48,240 bases of DNA from Hassallia byssoidea VB512170 (GCF_000817785.2 NZ_JTCM02000047.1:1-48240), one strand, 5' to 3'. Shown: positions 9,347-18,380, numbered from the stretch's first letter. The notes: generated from the letters alone by a model not told the origin. Translations and numbers: made by a program.

Positions 9347-10528
9347 CTATTTTTGAGACAAACGCTTAACTGTTTCCCCTCCTAACATTTGATGTGCTTG
9401 TGTAAGCAAGTGGGGAATTTTGTCAGCGTGGGGACTGCGGATAAGACATTGCTGCAAGTTGAGTTTGTCTACTTGGTCTGCTTTGTTACCGGGAAACCAG
9501 TCACCAGCATTACCAAGCAAGTTGTAGCGCATTTTCGCATATTCCGTCATATCGTAGGCGATCGCTAAATTTCTCAACCACAAAATCACCGGAATATTTA
9601 CGTTTCCTGGTGTTTCCTCATAGCTGGGCAAATTTACATTCCAGGTTTTCACCCAGTCTTCTCCCAAAGAAGCGATCGCTTCTTCTTCCAAAGAAGCCAA
9701 AATCAATGGTAAAATTTCTGATGCATTATCCAGCAATTCTAAAGTCTTCAAGTGTTCATCAAAATCTTGCGGTTTTGACGCTCCCAAACTTAGAGTATGC
9801 ACCTCTGGATGACTTAGACAAAATAAATCATTAAACACCATCGGACTCAATGGCGCACAAAGATTTACTAATTTTTGTGACGGCTCGTATAACCTTCCGC
9901 CTTTATCTGATGGGCTAATAATAAATACCCCCATATCATGGCGAGTTGCCGCTTCAATTGCCGCCCAATTATTTTGATTAATATAGTACCAATGCAAATT
10001 AACATAATCAAATTGATTGGTATTAATTGCCTCGATAATTATATCTGTAGATCCATGCGTCGAAAAGCCAATAAATTTAACTTTTCCTTGCGCTTGCAGC
10101 TTTCTGGCTACATCCAAACAGCCACCAGGACGAATACACTCATCTAACGTTTCCCGATTATTGATACCGTGTAACCCCAGCAAATCTATATAATCTAGTC
10201 GGAGATTTTGCAGTGACTTTTCCAGATTGCGTTCAAATTCTTTTGCATCTGCTTCAGGATTAACTTTAGTTTGAACAATCAACTTGGTGCGGGGAAATTT
10301 CGGCAATATTTTTCCCAACTGTACCTCAGAAGTACCATAACCACGAGCAGTTTCAATGTGATTAATGCCAACTTCTAAAGAACGTCGAATAGTAGCTTCG
10401 AGATTTTCTTGATTGTTACGTGGAATTTCCGACTGCGGAACATCCTGCCATTTATATTGATATCTCATACCACCGCAGGAAAAAACCGGCATTTCTAATT
10501 CTGTGCGTCCAAATCGTCTATATAGCAT
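9347..10528 (-). CDS. Aldo/keto reductase family oxidoreductase
   Basis: A 393-residue NAD(P)H-dependent TIM-barrel oxidoreductase of the aldo/keto reductase superfamily. Visible are the N-terminal LGRTELE-like start (YRRFGRTELEMPVFSCGG), the catalytic tyrosine region (IETARGYGTSEVQLG), the lysine strand (LIVQTKVNP) and the histidine strand (DLLGLHGIN). The position normally Asp in IDTAxxYG is Glu here (HIETARGYG), as in a subgroup of these proteins. A C-terminal extension of roughly 80 residues lies beyond the barrel and does not show the four-cysteine ferredoxin motif found in some relatives. Substrate unknown; it stands alone. Confidence 0.85.
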   Translation of the reverse strand: MLYRRFGRTELEMPVFSCGGMRYQYKWQDVPQSEIPRNNQENLEATIRRSLEVGINHIETARGYGTSEVQLGKILPKFPRTKLIVQTKVNPEADAKEFERNLEKSLQNLRLDYIDLLGLHGINNRETLDECIRPGGCLDVARKLQAQGKVKFIGFSTHGSTDIIIEAINTNQFDYVNLHWYYINQNNWAAIEAATRHDMGVFIISPSDKGGRLYEPSQKLVNLCAPLSPMVFNDLFCLSHPEVHTLSLGASKPQDFDEHLKTLELLDNASEILPLILASLEEEAIASLGEDWVKTWNVNLPSYEETPGNVNIPVILWLRNLAIAYDMTEYAKMRYNLLGNAGDWFPGNKADQVDKLNLQQCLIRSPHADKIPHLLTQAHQMLGGETVKRLSQK

Positions 10529-11103
10529 CTGTGAATTTGGGATTTTGGATGAGTGACTAATAATAGTGGCGAATTTTCGATACTACCTTCATTTTTATTC
10601 TGACAAAAATTTGGTTAATAAGTATTTATAACCACAGAACCACGCAGATAATTAATTTTAATTTCAAATTAATTCAACTACATACTTACTACAAAATTTC
10701 CCCAAAGCGCACAAATTCGATAATTTTTGTAGTATTGCAAGACAATTTTTGCGAAATATAAAAAATATTATCGAAAATCAGAAACATAAACGGTTAGATG
10801 TGAAGTCTTTAAAAGCGACACACTTGATCAACAAGTGCTTGTGCGAATTAACGGCATTTGCCTTATATATCATGTTCAGTCTGTAAAAAAGTGAAATTTT
10901 TTCCAATTTCTATCCCAAAAGTGCATAACTTGATTTTTATCACACCAATAAAGATATAGAAATAGAAGGAGAAGCAAAACTATCCAAGATTAACTGACTT
11001 TCAGTAAATTAAGTTATGACTTAATTTACACAATAAAACTTATGTCAAGGTGTAAGTCGAAATCTTATTACTAAAACTACAAAATAATTATACGGAGGAA
11101 CGG
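10529..11103. other. 575-bp AT-rich spacer upstream of a small membrane protein
   Basis: No gene recognised. The stretch is very AT-rich. It contains an inverted repeat CACTTG-ATCAA-CAAGTG at 10821-10837 and ends in a strong ribosome-binding site (GGAGGAACGG) for the gene at 11104. Its length relative to a 75-codon gene suggests a long leader or several promoters, but no riboswitch fold was recognised. Confidence 0.5.
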
Positions 11104-11331
11104 ATGCAGCAAAATTCAACTACTCAAACAACAAATAACAGCGTTGATTTACGCTCCCATGACGCACAGGCTTCTATTAACAATGTTATGGCAGCTTTGA
11201 TTATTATGTTTCCCATTATGCTGTTTGTAGCCGTGAAAGCTTATAAAGGATATCGTATTGCTCTTCTACGCAAACAAATAGCAACTTTAGAAAAACTATG
11301 GCATTTAGATGTCAAAAATAAGAAGTATTAA
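11104..11331 (+). CDS. Small single-pass membrane protein, function unknown
   Basis: A 75-residue protein preceded by a strong Shine-Dalgarno (GGAGG, about 7 bases upstream), which supports it as a real gene. It has a polar, Gln/Asn/Thr-rich N-terminus, one hydrophobic helix (about residues 28-46, VMAALIIMFPIMLFVAVKA) and a basic C-terminal tail (YKGYRIALLRKQIATLEKLW) that may be a short amphipathic or coiled-coil helix. I do not recognise the family. It stands alone after a 575-bp AT-rich leader and before a repeat spacer. Confidence 0.7.
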   Translation: MQQNSTTQTTNNSVDLRSHDAQASINNVMAALIIMFPIMLFVAVKAYKGYRIALLRKQIATLEKLWHLDVKNKKY

Positions 11332-11336
11332 ATTAG

Positions 11337-11545
11337 TAGTGTGGTTAGTAGTTAGTGGATAGTGGATAACTGTTGACTGTTAACCGTCAACCAACAACTA
11401 TCAACCCTTCGGGTTCGTCAGATGCGTGACTGTCGGGAAACCCGACGGCAGATGCTTTAACGGAGGGAACCTCCGCAACGCACTGCCTCCCCAACGCACT
11501 GACTCACCAACAACTATCAACTATCAACTAACAACTAACCAATTA
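11337..11545. repeat. Repeat spacer with short palindromes
   Basis: Heptamer-like GTTAGTG/GTTGACT and CAACTAT units flank a compact block of small palindromes: CCCTTCGGG, GTCGGGAAACCCGAC and CGGAGGGAACCTCCG, then AACGCACTG repeats. The block looks like a dispersed palindromic repeat of cyanobacterial genomes rather than a gene. Confidence 0.7.
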
Positions 11546-12256
11546 CTAAATCTGCCTGACTAAGGGCTGACCATCTTTGACTTCGCCAATTAAAACTAAA
11601 TCTGCACAGTTGACAAAGATGCCATTTTCTAATACGCCAGGAATGTTATTGAGCGTTTTTTCCAGGTTAACCGGATCGTCAATATTGTCAAATCTAACAT
11701 CAACTACCATATTGCCTTGATCGGTGATTACTGGTCCAGCTTTTTTTACACCCATGCGAAGTTCTGGTTTACCACCGAGTTTTTTAATTGCATTAATAAC
11801 CGGAGTAATTGCCATCGGTATGACTTCAACAGGCACGGGGAAACTAGAACCCAATCGTTCAACTAACTTACCACTATCGACAACGACGATAAACTGATTT
11901 GCTAAGTAGTCTACTACTTTTTCGCGGGTATGTGCCGCACCACCACCTTTAATCAAATTCTTTTGGGGATCGACTTCATCAGCACCGTCAATGGCGATAT
12001 CGATGTGGTCAATCGCATCTAAAGTGGTGAGAGGGACACCGTATTGCTTTGCCAAGACTTCTGATTGAAACGATGTAGGCACACCAACGATATCAGATAG
12101 TTCACCAGACTTGAGGCGATCGCCTAAAAACTGTATTGTATACGCTGTGGTTGACCCTGTACCCAACCCCACAATCGAACCTGATTTTACTAAGTTGGCG
12201 GCAGCTTTGCCAACTTCTTGCTTCATCAACTTCACTGGGTCTTCTGCTGCGGTCAT
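11546..12256 (-). CDS. rpiA: Ribose-5-phosphate isomerase A
   Basis: Interconverts ribose 5-phosphate and ribulose 5-phosphate in the Calvin cycle and pentose phosphate pathway. The 236-residue reading has the substrate-binding [10 protein letters not shown], the catalytic DGADEVD and [11 protein letters not shown] motifs, and the C-terminal [19 protein letters not shown] 12256 is preferred over the open frame from 12289 because GAGGAG lies 7 bases upstream and [16 protein letters not shown] matches the usual N-terminus. It stands alone, divergent from the MOSC gene. Confidence 0.96.
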   Translation of the reverse strand: MTAAEDPVKLMKQEVGKAAANLVKSGSIVGLGTGSTTAYTIQFLGDRLKSGELSDIVGVPTSFQSEVLAKQYGVPLTTLDAIDHIDIAIDGADEVDPQKNLIKGGGAAHTREKVVDYLANQFIVVVDSGKLVERLGSSFPVPVEVIPMAITPVINAIKKLGGKPELRMGVKKAGPVITDQGNMVVDVRFDNIDDPVNLEKTLNNIPGVLENGIFVNCADLVLIGEVKDGQPLVRQI

Positions 12257-12296
12257 AACCAAACTCCTCAAAAACTGGCTATAGTCCATCTTAGTG

Positions 12297-12457
12297 GTCA
12301 GTTGCCACTTGGGGATAGAGGGGAATGGGCAATGGGAATTGGGAATTGGTAATTGGTAATTGGTAATTGGTAATTGCGAATTAGTAATTTCCCCTTTTCC
12401 TTGAAGAAAATCCCAGTCCCTAGTCCCCAGTCCCCAGTCCCCAGTCCCCGTAATATC
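12297..12457. repeat. STRR block (TTGGTAA and CCCCAGT heptamers)
   Basis: Tandem TTGGTAA units at about 12345-12376 are followed by CCCCAGT units at about 12414-12448, the latter a well-known STRR consensus of heterocystous cyanobacteria. The block sits directly upstream of the MOSC gene and makes its frame look artificially longer. Confidence 0.85.
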
Positions 12458-13261
12458 GTGCCAAAATTAGCCAAAATTATCGTCTACCCGATTAAGTCAC
12501 TCGATGGCGTTGCAGTCAATCAAGCAACAATTCTTCCTGGTGGGGCATTACAGCATGACCGTGAATTAGCGATCGCTGACGAAAAGGGAAAAATTGTCAA
12601 TGCTAAACGTACTGCGAAAATACATTTAGTGCGATCAAAATTCGACTTGCAAAATAGAACCGTCTCACTGCAAGTTATGGGAACCAAAAAACAACTTTTT
12701 CAATTGGACGAGGAACGTAAAGCGATAGAACATTGGTTTAGTGACTTTTTTGGCTTTAAAGTCAAATTGCAAGAAAATTTGTTTACGGGCTTTCCAGATG
12801 ACTTAGAATCATCAGGACCCACAATAGTCAGTACCGCAACTTTAACAGAAGTCGCTTCCTGGTTTCCCGGTCTCAGTCTAGAGCAAATACGCGATCGCTT
12901 CCGCACAAATCTGGAAATTGACGACGCACCGCCATTTTGGGAAGACCAACTATTTGCCGAAAAAGGTGAGATTTTACCCTTTCAGGTTGGAGATGTGCTA
13001 TTTGAAGGTACTAATCCTTGTCAGCGTTGTCCGGTTCCGACACGAGATGCATTTACTGGGGAAGCTTACCCGAACTTTCAGAAAATTTTTGTCGAAAAAC
13101 GCAAAGAAACCTTACCTGAGTGGGCGAATTTATCTCAGTTTAATCACTTTTTCCGATTGACTGCGAATACTCGAATCCCTGCATCCGAAGCCGGGAAAAT
13201 TTTAAAAGTCGGCGACGTAGTTCATCGACCAGGGTGTCAAGCGTGTGGTCGTTTATATTAG
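12458..13261 (+). CDS. MOSC-domain protein
   Basis: A 267-residue protein with an N-terminal MOSC beta-barrel ([21 protein letters not shown]) and a C-terminal MOSC domain ([20 protein letters not shown], then [20 protein letters not shown]). MOSC proteins bind the molybdenum cofactor or act on sulfur carriers; the YcbX/mARC-like arrangement suggests a Moco-dependent N-reductive role, but this is inference. The conserved cysteine is in NPCQRC. I place the start at GTG 12458 because the frame upstream is translated STRR repeat. The stop abuts the 21-bp tandem array. Confidence 0.85.
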   Translation: MPKLAKIIVYPIKSLDGVAVNQATILPGGALQHDRELAIADEKGKIVNAKRTAKIHLVRSKFDLQNRTVSLQVMGTKKQLFQLDEERKAIEHWFSDFFGFKVKLQENLFTGFPDDLESSGPTIVSTATLTEVASWFPGLSLEQIRDRFRTNLEIDDAPPFWEDQLFAEKGEILPFQVGDVLFEGTNPCQRCPVPTRDAFTGEAYPNFQKIFVEKRKETLPEWANLSQFNHFFRLTANTRIPASEAGKILKVGDVVHRPGCQACGRLY

Positions 13262-13488
13262 TTCACAATACAAGTCTGTTGGTTCACAACACAAGTCTGT
13301 TAGTTGACAACACAAGTCTGTTAGTTGACAACACAAGTCTGTTAGTTGACAACACAAGTCTGTTAGTTGACAACACAAGTTCGTTGGTTCACAACACAAG
13401 TTCGTTGGTTCACAACACAAGTCTGTTGGTTCACAACACAAGTCTGTTGGTTCACAACACAAGTCTGTTGGTTCACAACACAAGTTCG
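13258..13488. repeat. 11 x 21-bp direct tandem repeat
   Basis: Eleven uninterrupted 21-bp units of the type GTTAGTTGACAACACAAGTCT, each equal to three heptamers, with a few variable positions (GTTGGTTCACAAC versus GTTAGTTGACAAC, CTGT versus TCGT). Variants are clustered rather than random, suggesting local unit duplication. The array overlaps the MOSC stop codon. Reading frames through it (such as repeated LVHNTSL) are not considered genes. Confidence 0.95.
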
Positions 13489-13868
13489 TTTTCGTTGACC
13501 GAAAACAGGGTATGGGGTTGCAGGTTTAGGGTGTAGGGAAAGACAAAAAGCCTCATACCCTACAGCGTCCTTGCCCCTACATTTATGTTACGAGAAATAC
13601 AGTGTCCTTACTTGAAACCCCGAATTTTAATTATGGGGTTCCCCACACCCTACACCCTACCCCCTACCCCCTTCTTCATGCTGGTTGCGATCGCTTGTTT
13701 TTCTCAAAGACAGTAATTGTTGATGTGATTCAAGGTGGGGAATGTAGGTTAATATAAAGTCATGTAACTTTTTTATTACTAATTTGAAGTTTTATTACGG
13801 AATAAAGTTAACTTAAAAGTAGCCTAATGCTTGCTTTAATACTATTTAGGTTATAAATCAGTCAGTTG
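13489..13868. other. Spacer with inverted repeats upstream of kamA
   Basis: No gene seen. It contains GTAGGG/CCCTAC-type inverted repeats (13525-13660), a hairpin GAAACCCC...GGGGTTCC around 13613-13641 and a HIP1 site at about 13687. An AT-rich tract from about 13740 onward probably holds the kamA promoter. Confidence 0.5.
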
Positions 13869-15029
13869 ATGATCCAAAACAACGTCGTAGATAAGCCTGT
13901 AGTAACTACTACTAGGCGTGAAGAAATTTGTCAAATTTTTGGAGAGACTTACAACCCCGAACTTTGGAATGACTGGCGTTGGCAAATGCGGCATCGATTG
14001 ACTAAGCTGGAACACTTTCAACAGGTACTGCGGCTCACTCCAGCAGAAGAAAAAGGGCTTGCGATCGCACCAGAGAAGTTTGCCGTAGCCGTAACACCTT
14101 ACTTTGCATCACTGCTTGACTCGGAAGATCCGCTTTGCCCACTGCGGTTACAAGTGATACCACGGTCAGAAGAACTGCTGGTCGATGCCGCTGACATGGT
14201 AGATCCATGCGGTGAAGACCACGACAGTCCGGTGGCTGGATTGGTACACCGTTACCCCGACCGGGTGTTGCTGCTTGCTTTAGATTCTTGCGCTGCCTAT
14301 TGTCGTTACTGCACGCGATCGCGTTTGGTCAGCCAAGGTGAGATGTATCCAGTAACGCGGCGGTTGGATGCGATCGTCGCTTACCTGGAAGAACATACTG
14401 AGGTACGCGATGTGCTTATTTCCGGTGGCGATCCGCTGCTGATGGCTGATGAACCTTTGGACAAATTGCTTGGGCGACTGCGTGCCATTCCCCACATTGA
14501 GTTTGTGCGGATTGGCTCCCGCGTACCGAGTTTCTTGCCAACTCGAATTACGCCGGAACTTGTTGCTGTGCTACGCAAGCATCGTGTGTGGCTGTCCTTG
14601 CACTTTTGTCATGTACGGGAACTCACGCAGGAGGTGGCGCAAGCTTGTGATTTATTAGCCGACGGTGGCATTCCTCTGGGAAGCCAAACTGTGCTGCTGA
14701 AGAATGTGAATGACTCCGAACAAACGCTTAAGCAGCTGTTTCATGGTCTGCTGAAGCTGCGCGTGCGACCTTACTACCTCTACCAGTGCGATCCGGTGGT
14801 CGGCACTTCACATCTACGGACGAGCGTGCAAACAGGCATAGATTTAATATCTAAACTGCGCGGTCATACCACTGGTTACGCCGTACCAACCTACGTAATC
14901 GATGCCCCAGGCGGTGGTGGTAAAGTGCCAATTCAAGCCGATACTCTGCTGGCTTACTCAAACGGCACAGCCAAATTGCGTAACTGGGAAGGCGAAATGT
15001 ACACTTATGTAGATCCAGCACTGCAATGA
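13869..15029 (+). CDS. kamA: Lysine 2,3-aminomutase (KamA family radical SAM enzyme)
   Basis: A radical SAM and PLP enzyme that moves the alpha-amino group of lysine to give beta-lysine. The 386-residue protein has the iron-sulfur motif CxxxCxxC (CAAYCRYC, residues about 141-148), the SAM-binding GGD (ISGGDPLLM), and the C-terminal PLP motif DAPGGGGK. The two acidic residues that hold the lysine side chain in the clostridial enzyme (Asp293 and Asp330) have counterparts in YQCDPVVG and VIDAPGG, which favours lysine over glutamate and argues against the EpmB branch. Base composition is more GC-rich than flanking genes. No beta-lysine acetyltransferase or other partner is adjacent. A TTG lies directly before the ATG I chose. 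Confidence 0.85.
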   Translation: MIQNNVVDKPVVTTTRREEICQIFGETYNPELWNDWRWQMRHRLTKLEHFQQVLRLTPAEEKGLAIAPEKFAVAVTPYFASLLDSEDPLCPLRLQVIPRSEELLVDAADMVDPCGEDHDSPVAGLVHRYPDRVLLLALDSCAAYCRYCTRSRLVSQGEMYPVTRRLDAIVAYLEEHTEVRDVLISGGDPLLMADEPLDKLLGRLRAIPHIEFVRIGSRVPSFLPTRITPELVAVLRKHRVWLSLHFCHVRELTQEVAQACDLLADGGIPLGSQTVLLKNVNDSEQTLKQLFHGLLKLRVRPYYLYQCDPVVGTSHLRTSVQTGIDLISKLRGHTTGYAVPTYVIDAPGGGGKVPIQADTLLAYSNGTAKLRNWEGEMYTYVDPALQ

Positions 15030-15323
15030 ATTGTGTCATATACCTACTGTCATCCTCACCTATTAATGACCAGAAAAGCTTATTCAGCCGCGCTGCCTTT
15101 AAGCTAGAACGCACTAAGTACTGCATGAGCATAAATTAGTAGCATTTTTTCAACGCATCAGCAGAGGTAAGCGCAGAGTAACGCAGAGTCTTCGTGAAAA
15201 TTTTCGGCGTTGCTGAATTAAAATATGAAACTTATCTGGTGAAATCTATCCACAAGAATGCTTGCGAGTGCGATAATTCCCAAGAGGGACGCGCACGGGC
15301 AGTGGTTAGTTAAGGGGGGAGAG
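15030..15323. other. Spacer between kamA and the CPBP gene
   Basis: No gene recognised in about 290 bases. It contains a short dispersed-repeat-like segment (GAGGTAAGCGCAGAGTAACG, about 15166-15185) of the type common between cyanobacterial genes, and ends in the strong purine-rich ribosome-binding site GGGGGGAGAG before ATG 15324. Confidence 0.45.
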
Positions 15324-16898
15324 ATGAAAATTAAGCGGTTAATTCTAATTGTGCTGACGCTGGTGGCGATCGCCATAGCTGGTTTCTCTTTATTTAACAG
15401 TTGGCAAGAACCTCAGTTTCAAAGTCGTCTGGAACTATACCAAACAAATATTGCCCTGCAAGCTGCTGAATGGGAACCGCCAAAGGATAATAGCGCGAAT
15501 TTAAAGCCAGCTCGTGAAGCAATACTCGGCGAGAAACCCCTAGAAGCAGCGATAAAGCAGTATCAAGATGTGCGCGAAGCTGCTGAAACTAATTTGGAAA
15601 AAACCAAAAACCAATTAGCAAAGCTGCAATCTCAACCGATTACTACTCCTACCACCCCTAAACCTCAACCAGAAATCCCCCCCGCTAGTAATGCTTCTCG
15701 CGAAGTACAGCAAAAACAATTGCAGCAGTCGCGAAATCAACTGCAAAAATTGATTGCCGAATTAGACTTGCGACTAGGAATTTTACAAGCACAGCAACAA
15801 CAGTTACAAACGGCTCAAAAAACTTGGGCACAATTGCCTCAATCAAACATCGATTTGAAATTGAAGGAAACTGCTGCTGTGTTGAGTGGGCTGTGGAGCG
15901 ATCCTCCGCGTTTGTTGCCAAATGCTCAACAACTCATTCAAGAAAATTTAGAAGGTTGGTTTAGTTCTACAGCTCTAATCCAGCTATATCAACTTCAGCA
16001 ACGTCAAGAAGCACTTTCAACGCTCGAAGCTGCAAAACAAGCAGCGGCTTCTCAAGCTTTGGTGAAATTAGCAATCATCGGCACGATCCCCACTTTAACA
16101 GCTTTGATCGGTATGGGACTGCTGATTTTTTTAATTGGTCAGCGTTTGATAAAGGGAAAAGCCGCTTTATTAGCTCAAAATGGCGATCGCGTTTGGACAA
16201 CACCTTGGGATGCTGAAACGATTTTGCAAGTCTTCGTTGTCGGCTTTTTCTTATTGGGACAAATTGTAGTACCTATTTTGTTTTCGCTGATCCCGATTCC
16301 GCGTCCTGTAGGTAACGTAAGAATTCAGGCTCTTTATGTTTTAGTTAGTTACTTGCTGTTAGCATTGGGTGCGTTATCGGTGATGTATTTCTCGCTCAAG
16401 CGCTTTTTGCCGTTAGAGTCGGACTGGTTTCGCTTTCGAGTGCTAGACAAGTGGTTTTTATGGGGATTCGGTGGTTATTGTGCAGCTTTGCCGATAGTCG
16501 TGGTAGTATCTTTGATTAATCAACAACTATGGCAAGGACAAGGTGGTAGTAATCCCTTGTTGCAACTGGCATTAGAAAGCCAAGATAGTACCGCACTAAG
16601 CATATTTTTCTTTACGGCAGCGATCGCAGCACCTTTATTTGAAGAAGTTTTGTTTCGCGGCTTTTTGTTGCCCTCGCTCACTCGTTACTTTTCTGTGTGG
16701 GGAGCAATTTTTGTTAGTGCTTTGTTATTTGCGATCGCTCACCTCAGCTTATCGGAAATTCTCCCCCTGTCTGCTTTAGGAGTCGTTTTAGGAGTCGTTT
16801 ACACGCGATCGCGCAACCTCCTCGCTCCCATGCTCCTCCACAGTCTCTGGAATAGTGGTACATTACTCAGCTTATTTTTACTTGGCAGTAATAAATAG
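15324..16898 (+). CDS. CPBP-family intramembrane glutamic metalloprotease
   Basis: A 524-residue membrane protein. An N-terminal signal or anchor (residues about 3-25) leads into a long Gln/Ala-rich coiled-coil region (about 60-230) with a proline-rich break (TTPTTPKPQPEIPP), then several membrane segments. The C-terminal CPBP (Abi) domain contains the diagnostic EEVLFRG and FAIAHLS motifs plus HSLWNSG, the residues that form the metalloprotease-like active site of Rce1 relatives. In bacteria these proteins have roles in envelope protein processing or bacteriocin immunity; here the substrate is unknown. ATG 15324 is chosen over the open frame from 15258 because of its ribosome-binding site. 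It stands alone. Confidence 0.88.
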   Translation: MKIKRLILIVLTLVAIAIAGFSLFNSWQEPQFQSRLELYQTNIALQAAEWEPPKDNSANLKPAREAILGEKPLEAAIKQYQDVREAAETNLEKTKNQLAKLQSQPITTPTTPKPQPEIPPASNASREVQQKQLQQSRNQLQKLIAELDLRLGILQAQQQQLQTAQKTWAQLPQSNIDLKLKETAAVLSGLWSDPPRLLPNAQQLIQENLEGWFSSTALIQLYQLQQRQEALSTLEAAKQAAASQALVKLAIIGTIPTLTALIGMGLLIFLIGQRLIKGKAALLAQNGDRVWTTPWDAETILQVFVVGFFLLGQIVVPILFSLIPIPRPVGNVRIQALYVLVSYLLLALGALSVMYFSLKRFLPLESDWFRFRVLDKWFLWGFGGYCAALPIVVVVSLINQQLWQGQGGSNPLLQLALESQDSTALSIFFFTAAIAAPLFEEVLFRGFLLPSLTRYFSVWGAIFVSALLFAIAHLSLSEILPLSALGVVLGVVYTRSRNLLAPMLLHSLWNSGTLLSLFLLGSNK

Positions 16899-17052
16899 TA
16901 ATTTACTTATACGGTTGACAAAATATCGTTTTTATGCTTTTATCTCTAGTAACTAGTATTTACCGGTTAGAATTCCTAGTTAAACGTCAATAAAAGCTAG
17001 CTTGAGAGCAATCTGCTGTGTGCCTAAATAACAGAAGCAAGTCTGTTAAATA

Positions 17053-17104
17053 GCTAACAAAATACCTATGTAGCATTAAACCTCAACGCGGCAATTCAAG
17101 CCAA
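17053..17104 (+). repeat. 52-bp direct repeat, copy A
   Basis: Begins GCTAACAAAATACCTATGTA and matches the copy at 17224-17275 at all but about five positions. The 119 bases between the copies contain a palindromic GGTGCGTTA / TAACGCACC-type dispersed element. Confidence 0.75.
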
Positions 17105-17223
17105 AGTTGAGATTTGAAGAAGAATTCAGGCTTGAATCTGGTAGGGTGCGTTATGGACGGAACGTCAATCACGCACCGAAAATCACCGGATGGTGCGTTA
17201 TGCCTACGGCATAACACTACAAA

Positions 17224-17275
17224 GCTAACAAAATACCTATGTAGGATTAAATCTCAATCTGGCAATTCAAGCCAA
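17224..17275 (+). repeat. 52-bp direct repeat, copy B
   Basis: Second copy of the repeat at 17053-17104. The arrangement of repeat, short palindromic element and repeat suggests a duplication associated with insertion of the element. Confidence 0.75.
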
Positions 17276-17404
17276 TTTAGGGACATAAATTACATTCTCA
17301 AGCCAATTAGTGCTGAGATTATTTAGTTGCAAATCCTTGTTTGGAGGAGAAAGCGTAAAAATCGGCTGCAAAGCAGATTCATTTCTACGCTCTAGTTTCG
17401 CATA

Positions 17405-17640
17405 CAGTTGACACTCCTCGCCCTAAAGGGAACGAGGATTCTTGCTTCATCCGTCCTCTCTAGGTACTCAAATGCAAGCATTCAAGCACCCCCGTTTGGT
17501 TACGTCCACAAGCACACACGGACTGCCCGACCGCGTTTGGAATGATTTATTCAATTTTTGTTCTCGACTTCCACTTGTACAAGATTTAGGATTTTTGCTA
17601 CCAGGGTTCCAGTTCAGAAGTTGACTGCTAGACCTACTTC
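17405..17640 (-). mobile_element. Probable relic of an IS200/IS605-type element (right end)
   Basis: On the minus strand, GAAGCAAGAATCCTCG leads into a short hairpin (CCTCG...CGAGG with an internal CCCT/AGGG pairing) and then GGAGTGTCAA. In cyanobacterial IS605-family elements a very similar segment closes the tnpB gene and forms the right end and the scaffold of the associated RNA (general knowledge). Upstream sequence has only short broken frames (for example SPCVLVDVTKRGCLNACI), so no functional TnpB remains. Identification rests on resemblance to remembered element ends, not on alignment. Confidence 0.4.
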
Positions 17641-18104
17641 GCTTTTTTGTGTGCGCTTTACCGCTTTAGTTACAATCTCATACAATCTAACTGGAAGTCA
17701 ATAAAGTCGTCGTGGAACAACGGGGTTTAGACCCAATTTTTCGGTAAAGCGGTTATAACAGGGTTCTACTTGTTGCAACAATAAACAGCAAAAAAATCCG
17801 GACATAAACAGCTTTACCTGTAGAAAGTCATATAGCAGAGCAGTTGTTGACGATTATTGCGATTAATTCTTTGCGAACAGAATTGCCTTGCGTCACATGA
17901 GCGTAAAGCTGCTGTGCTGGGATTTTATCTCACCTCAAAGTTACGAATACTCATTCAAGCATAGGAATGGTTTTAGACCAAGCGAAAAAACCTCTCCTCT
18001 CATGCTGACAGCGTTGCTTATGCAATAGTGGCACGCTGCGTCTCGCAATTTTTAATTACACAAAATCCCGAAGTTTTATACATCCATAAAGGAGCAACAT
18101 TAAT

Positions 18105-18380
18105 ATGGCAAATATCAATCAAAGCCACGCTAACAAACAACTTATAGCTGGTTACTGTGGTATTCTTTTCGGTGGTTTTGGCGTTCATAAGTTTATTCTG
18201 GGATACACTCCACAAGCCTTAATTATGCTGCTTGTTTCCGCAGTTGGCGGTTATTTTACCTACGGCTTTAGCTTGTTAATTATGCAACTTGTAGGTTTAA
18301 TCGAAGGCATGATTTATTTGAACAAAAACCATGAAGAATTTATTAATACCTACTTTCGGAATAAGCAGGGCTGGTTCTAA
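18105..18380 (+). CDS. TM2-domain membrane protein
   Basis: A 91-residue protein with the TM2 domain: GYCGILFGGFGVHKFILGY followed by a second hydrophobic helix that runs into LLIMQLVGLIEGMIYL. TM2 proteins carry two membrane helices joined by a short turn; their molecular role in bacteria is not established. GGAG lies about 10 bases upstream of ATG 18105. A polar N-terminus (NINQSHANKQ) and a basic tail flank the helices. It may share a transcript with the small membrane protein at 18457. Confidence 0.88.
   Translation: MANINQSHANKQLIAGYCGILFGGFGVHKFILGYTPQALIMLLVSAVGGYFTYGFSLLIMQLVGLIEGMIYLNKNHEEFINTYFRNKQGWF

Larger units (their letters stand above)
16899..18104. other. 1.2-kb gene-poor stretch
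   Basis: No intact gene is supported. Contents seen: the two 52-bp direct repeats, the probable IS605-type relic, an inverted pair TTTACCGCTT / CGGTAAAGCGG at about 17658 and 17741, and a dispersed-repeat-like patch near 18003-18045. Short open frames (60-70 codons) here run through repeats and lack ribosome-binding sites. Confidence 0.55.

Noticed and set aside
13234-13536. Open frames on both strands (100 and 76 codons) with repeated LVHNTSL or CCEPTDL units
   Set aside because: They are translations of the 21-bp tandem array; every frame is open because the unit length is a multiple of three. No ribosome-binding site or conserved domain.
17114-17326. 70-codon frame on the plus strand
   Set aside because: It runs through the palindromic GGTGCGTTA repeat and one 52-bp direct repeat; no ribosome-binding site.
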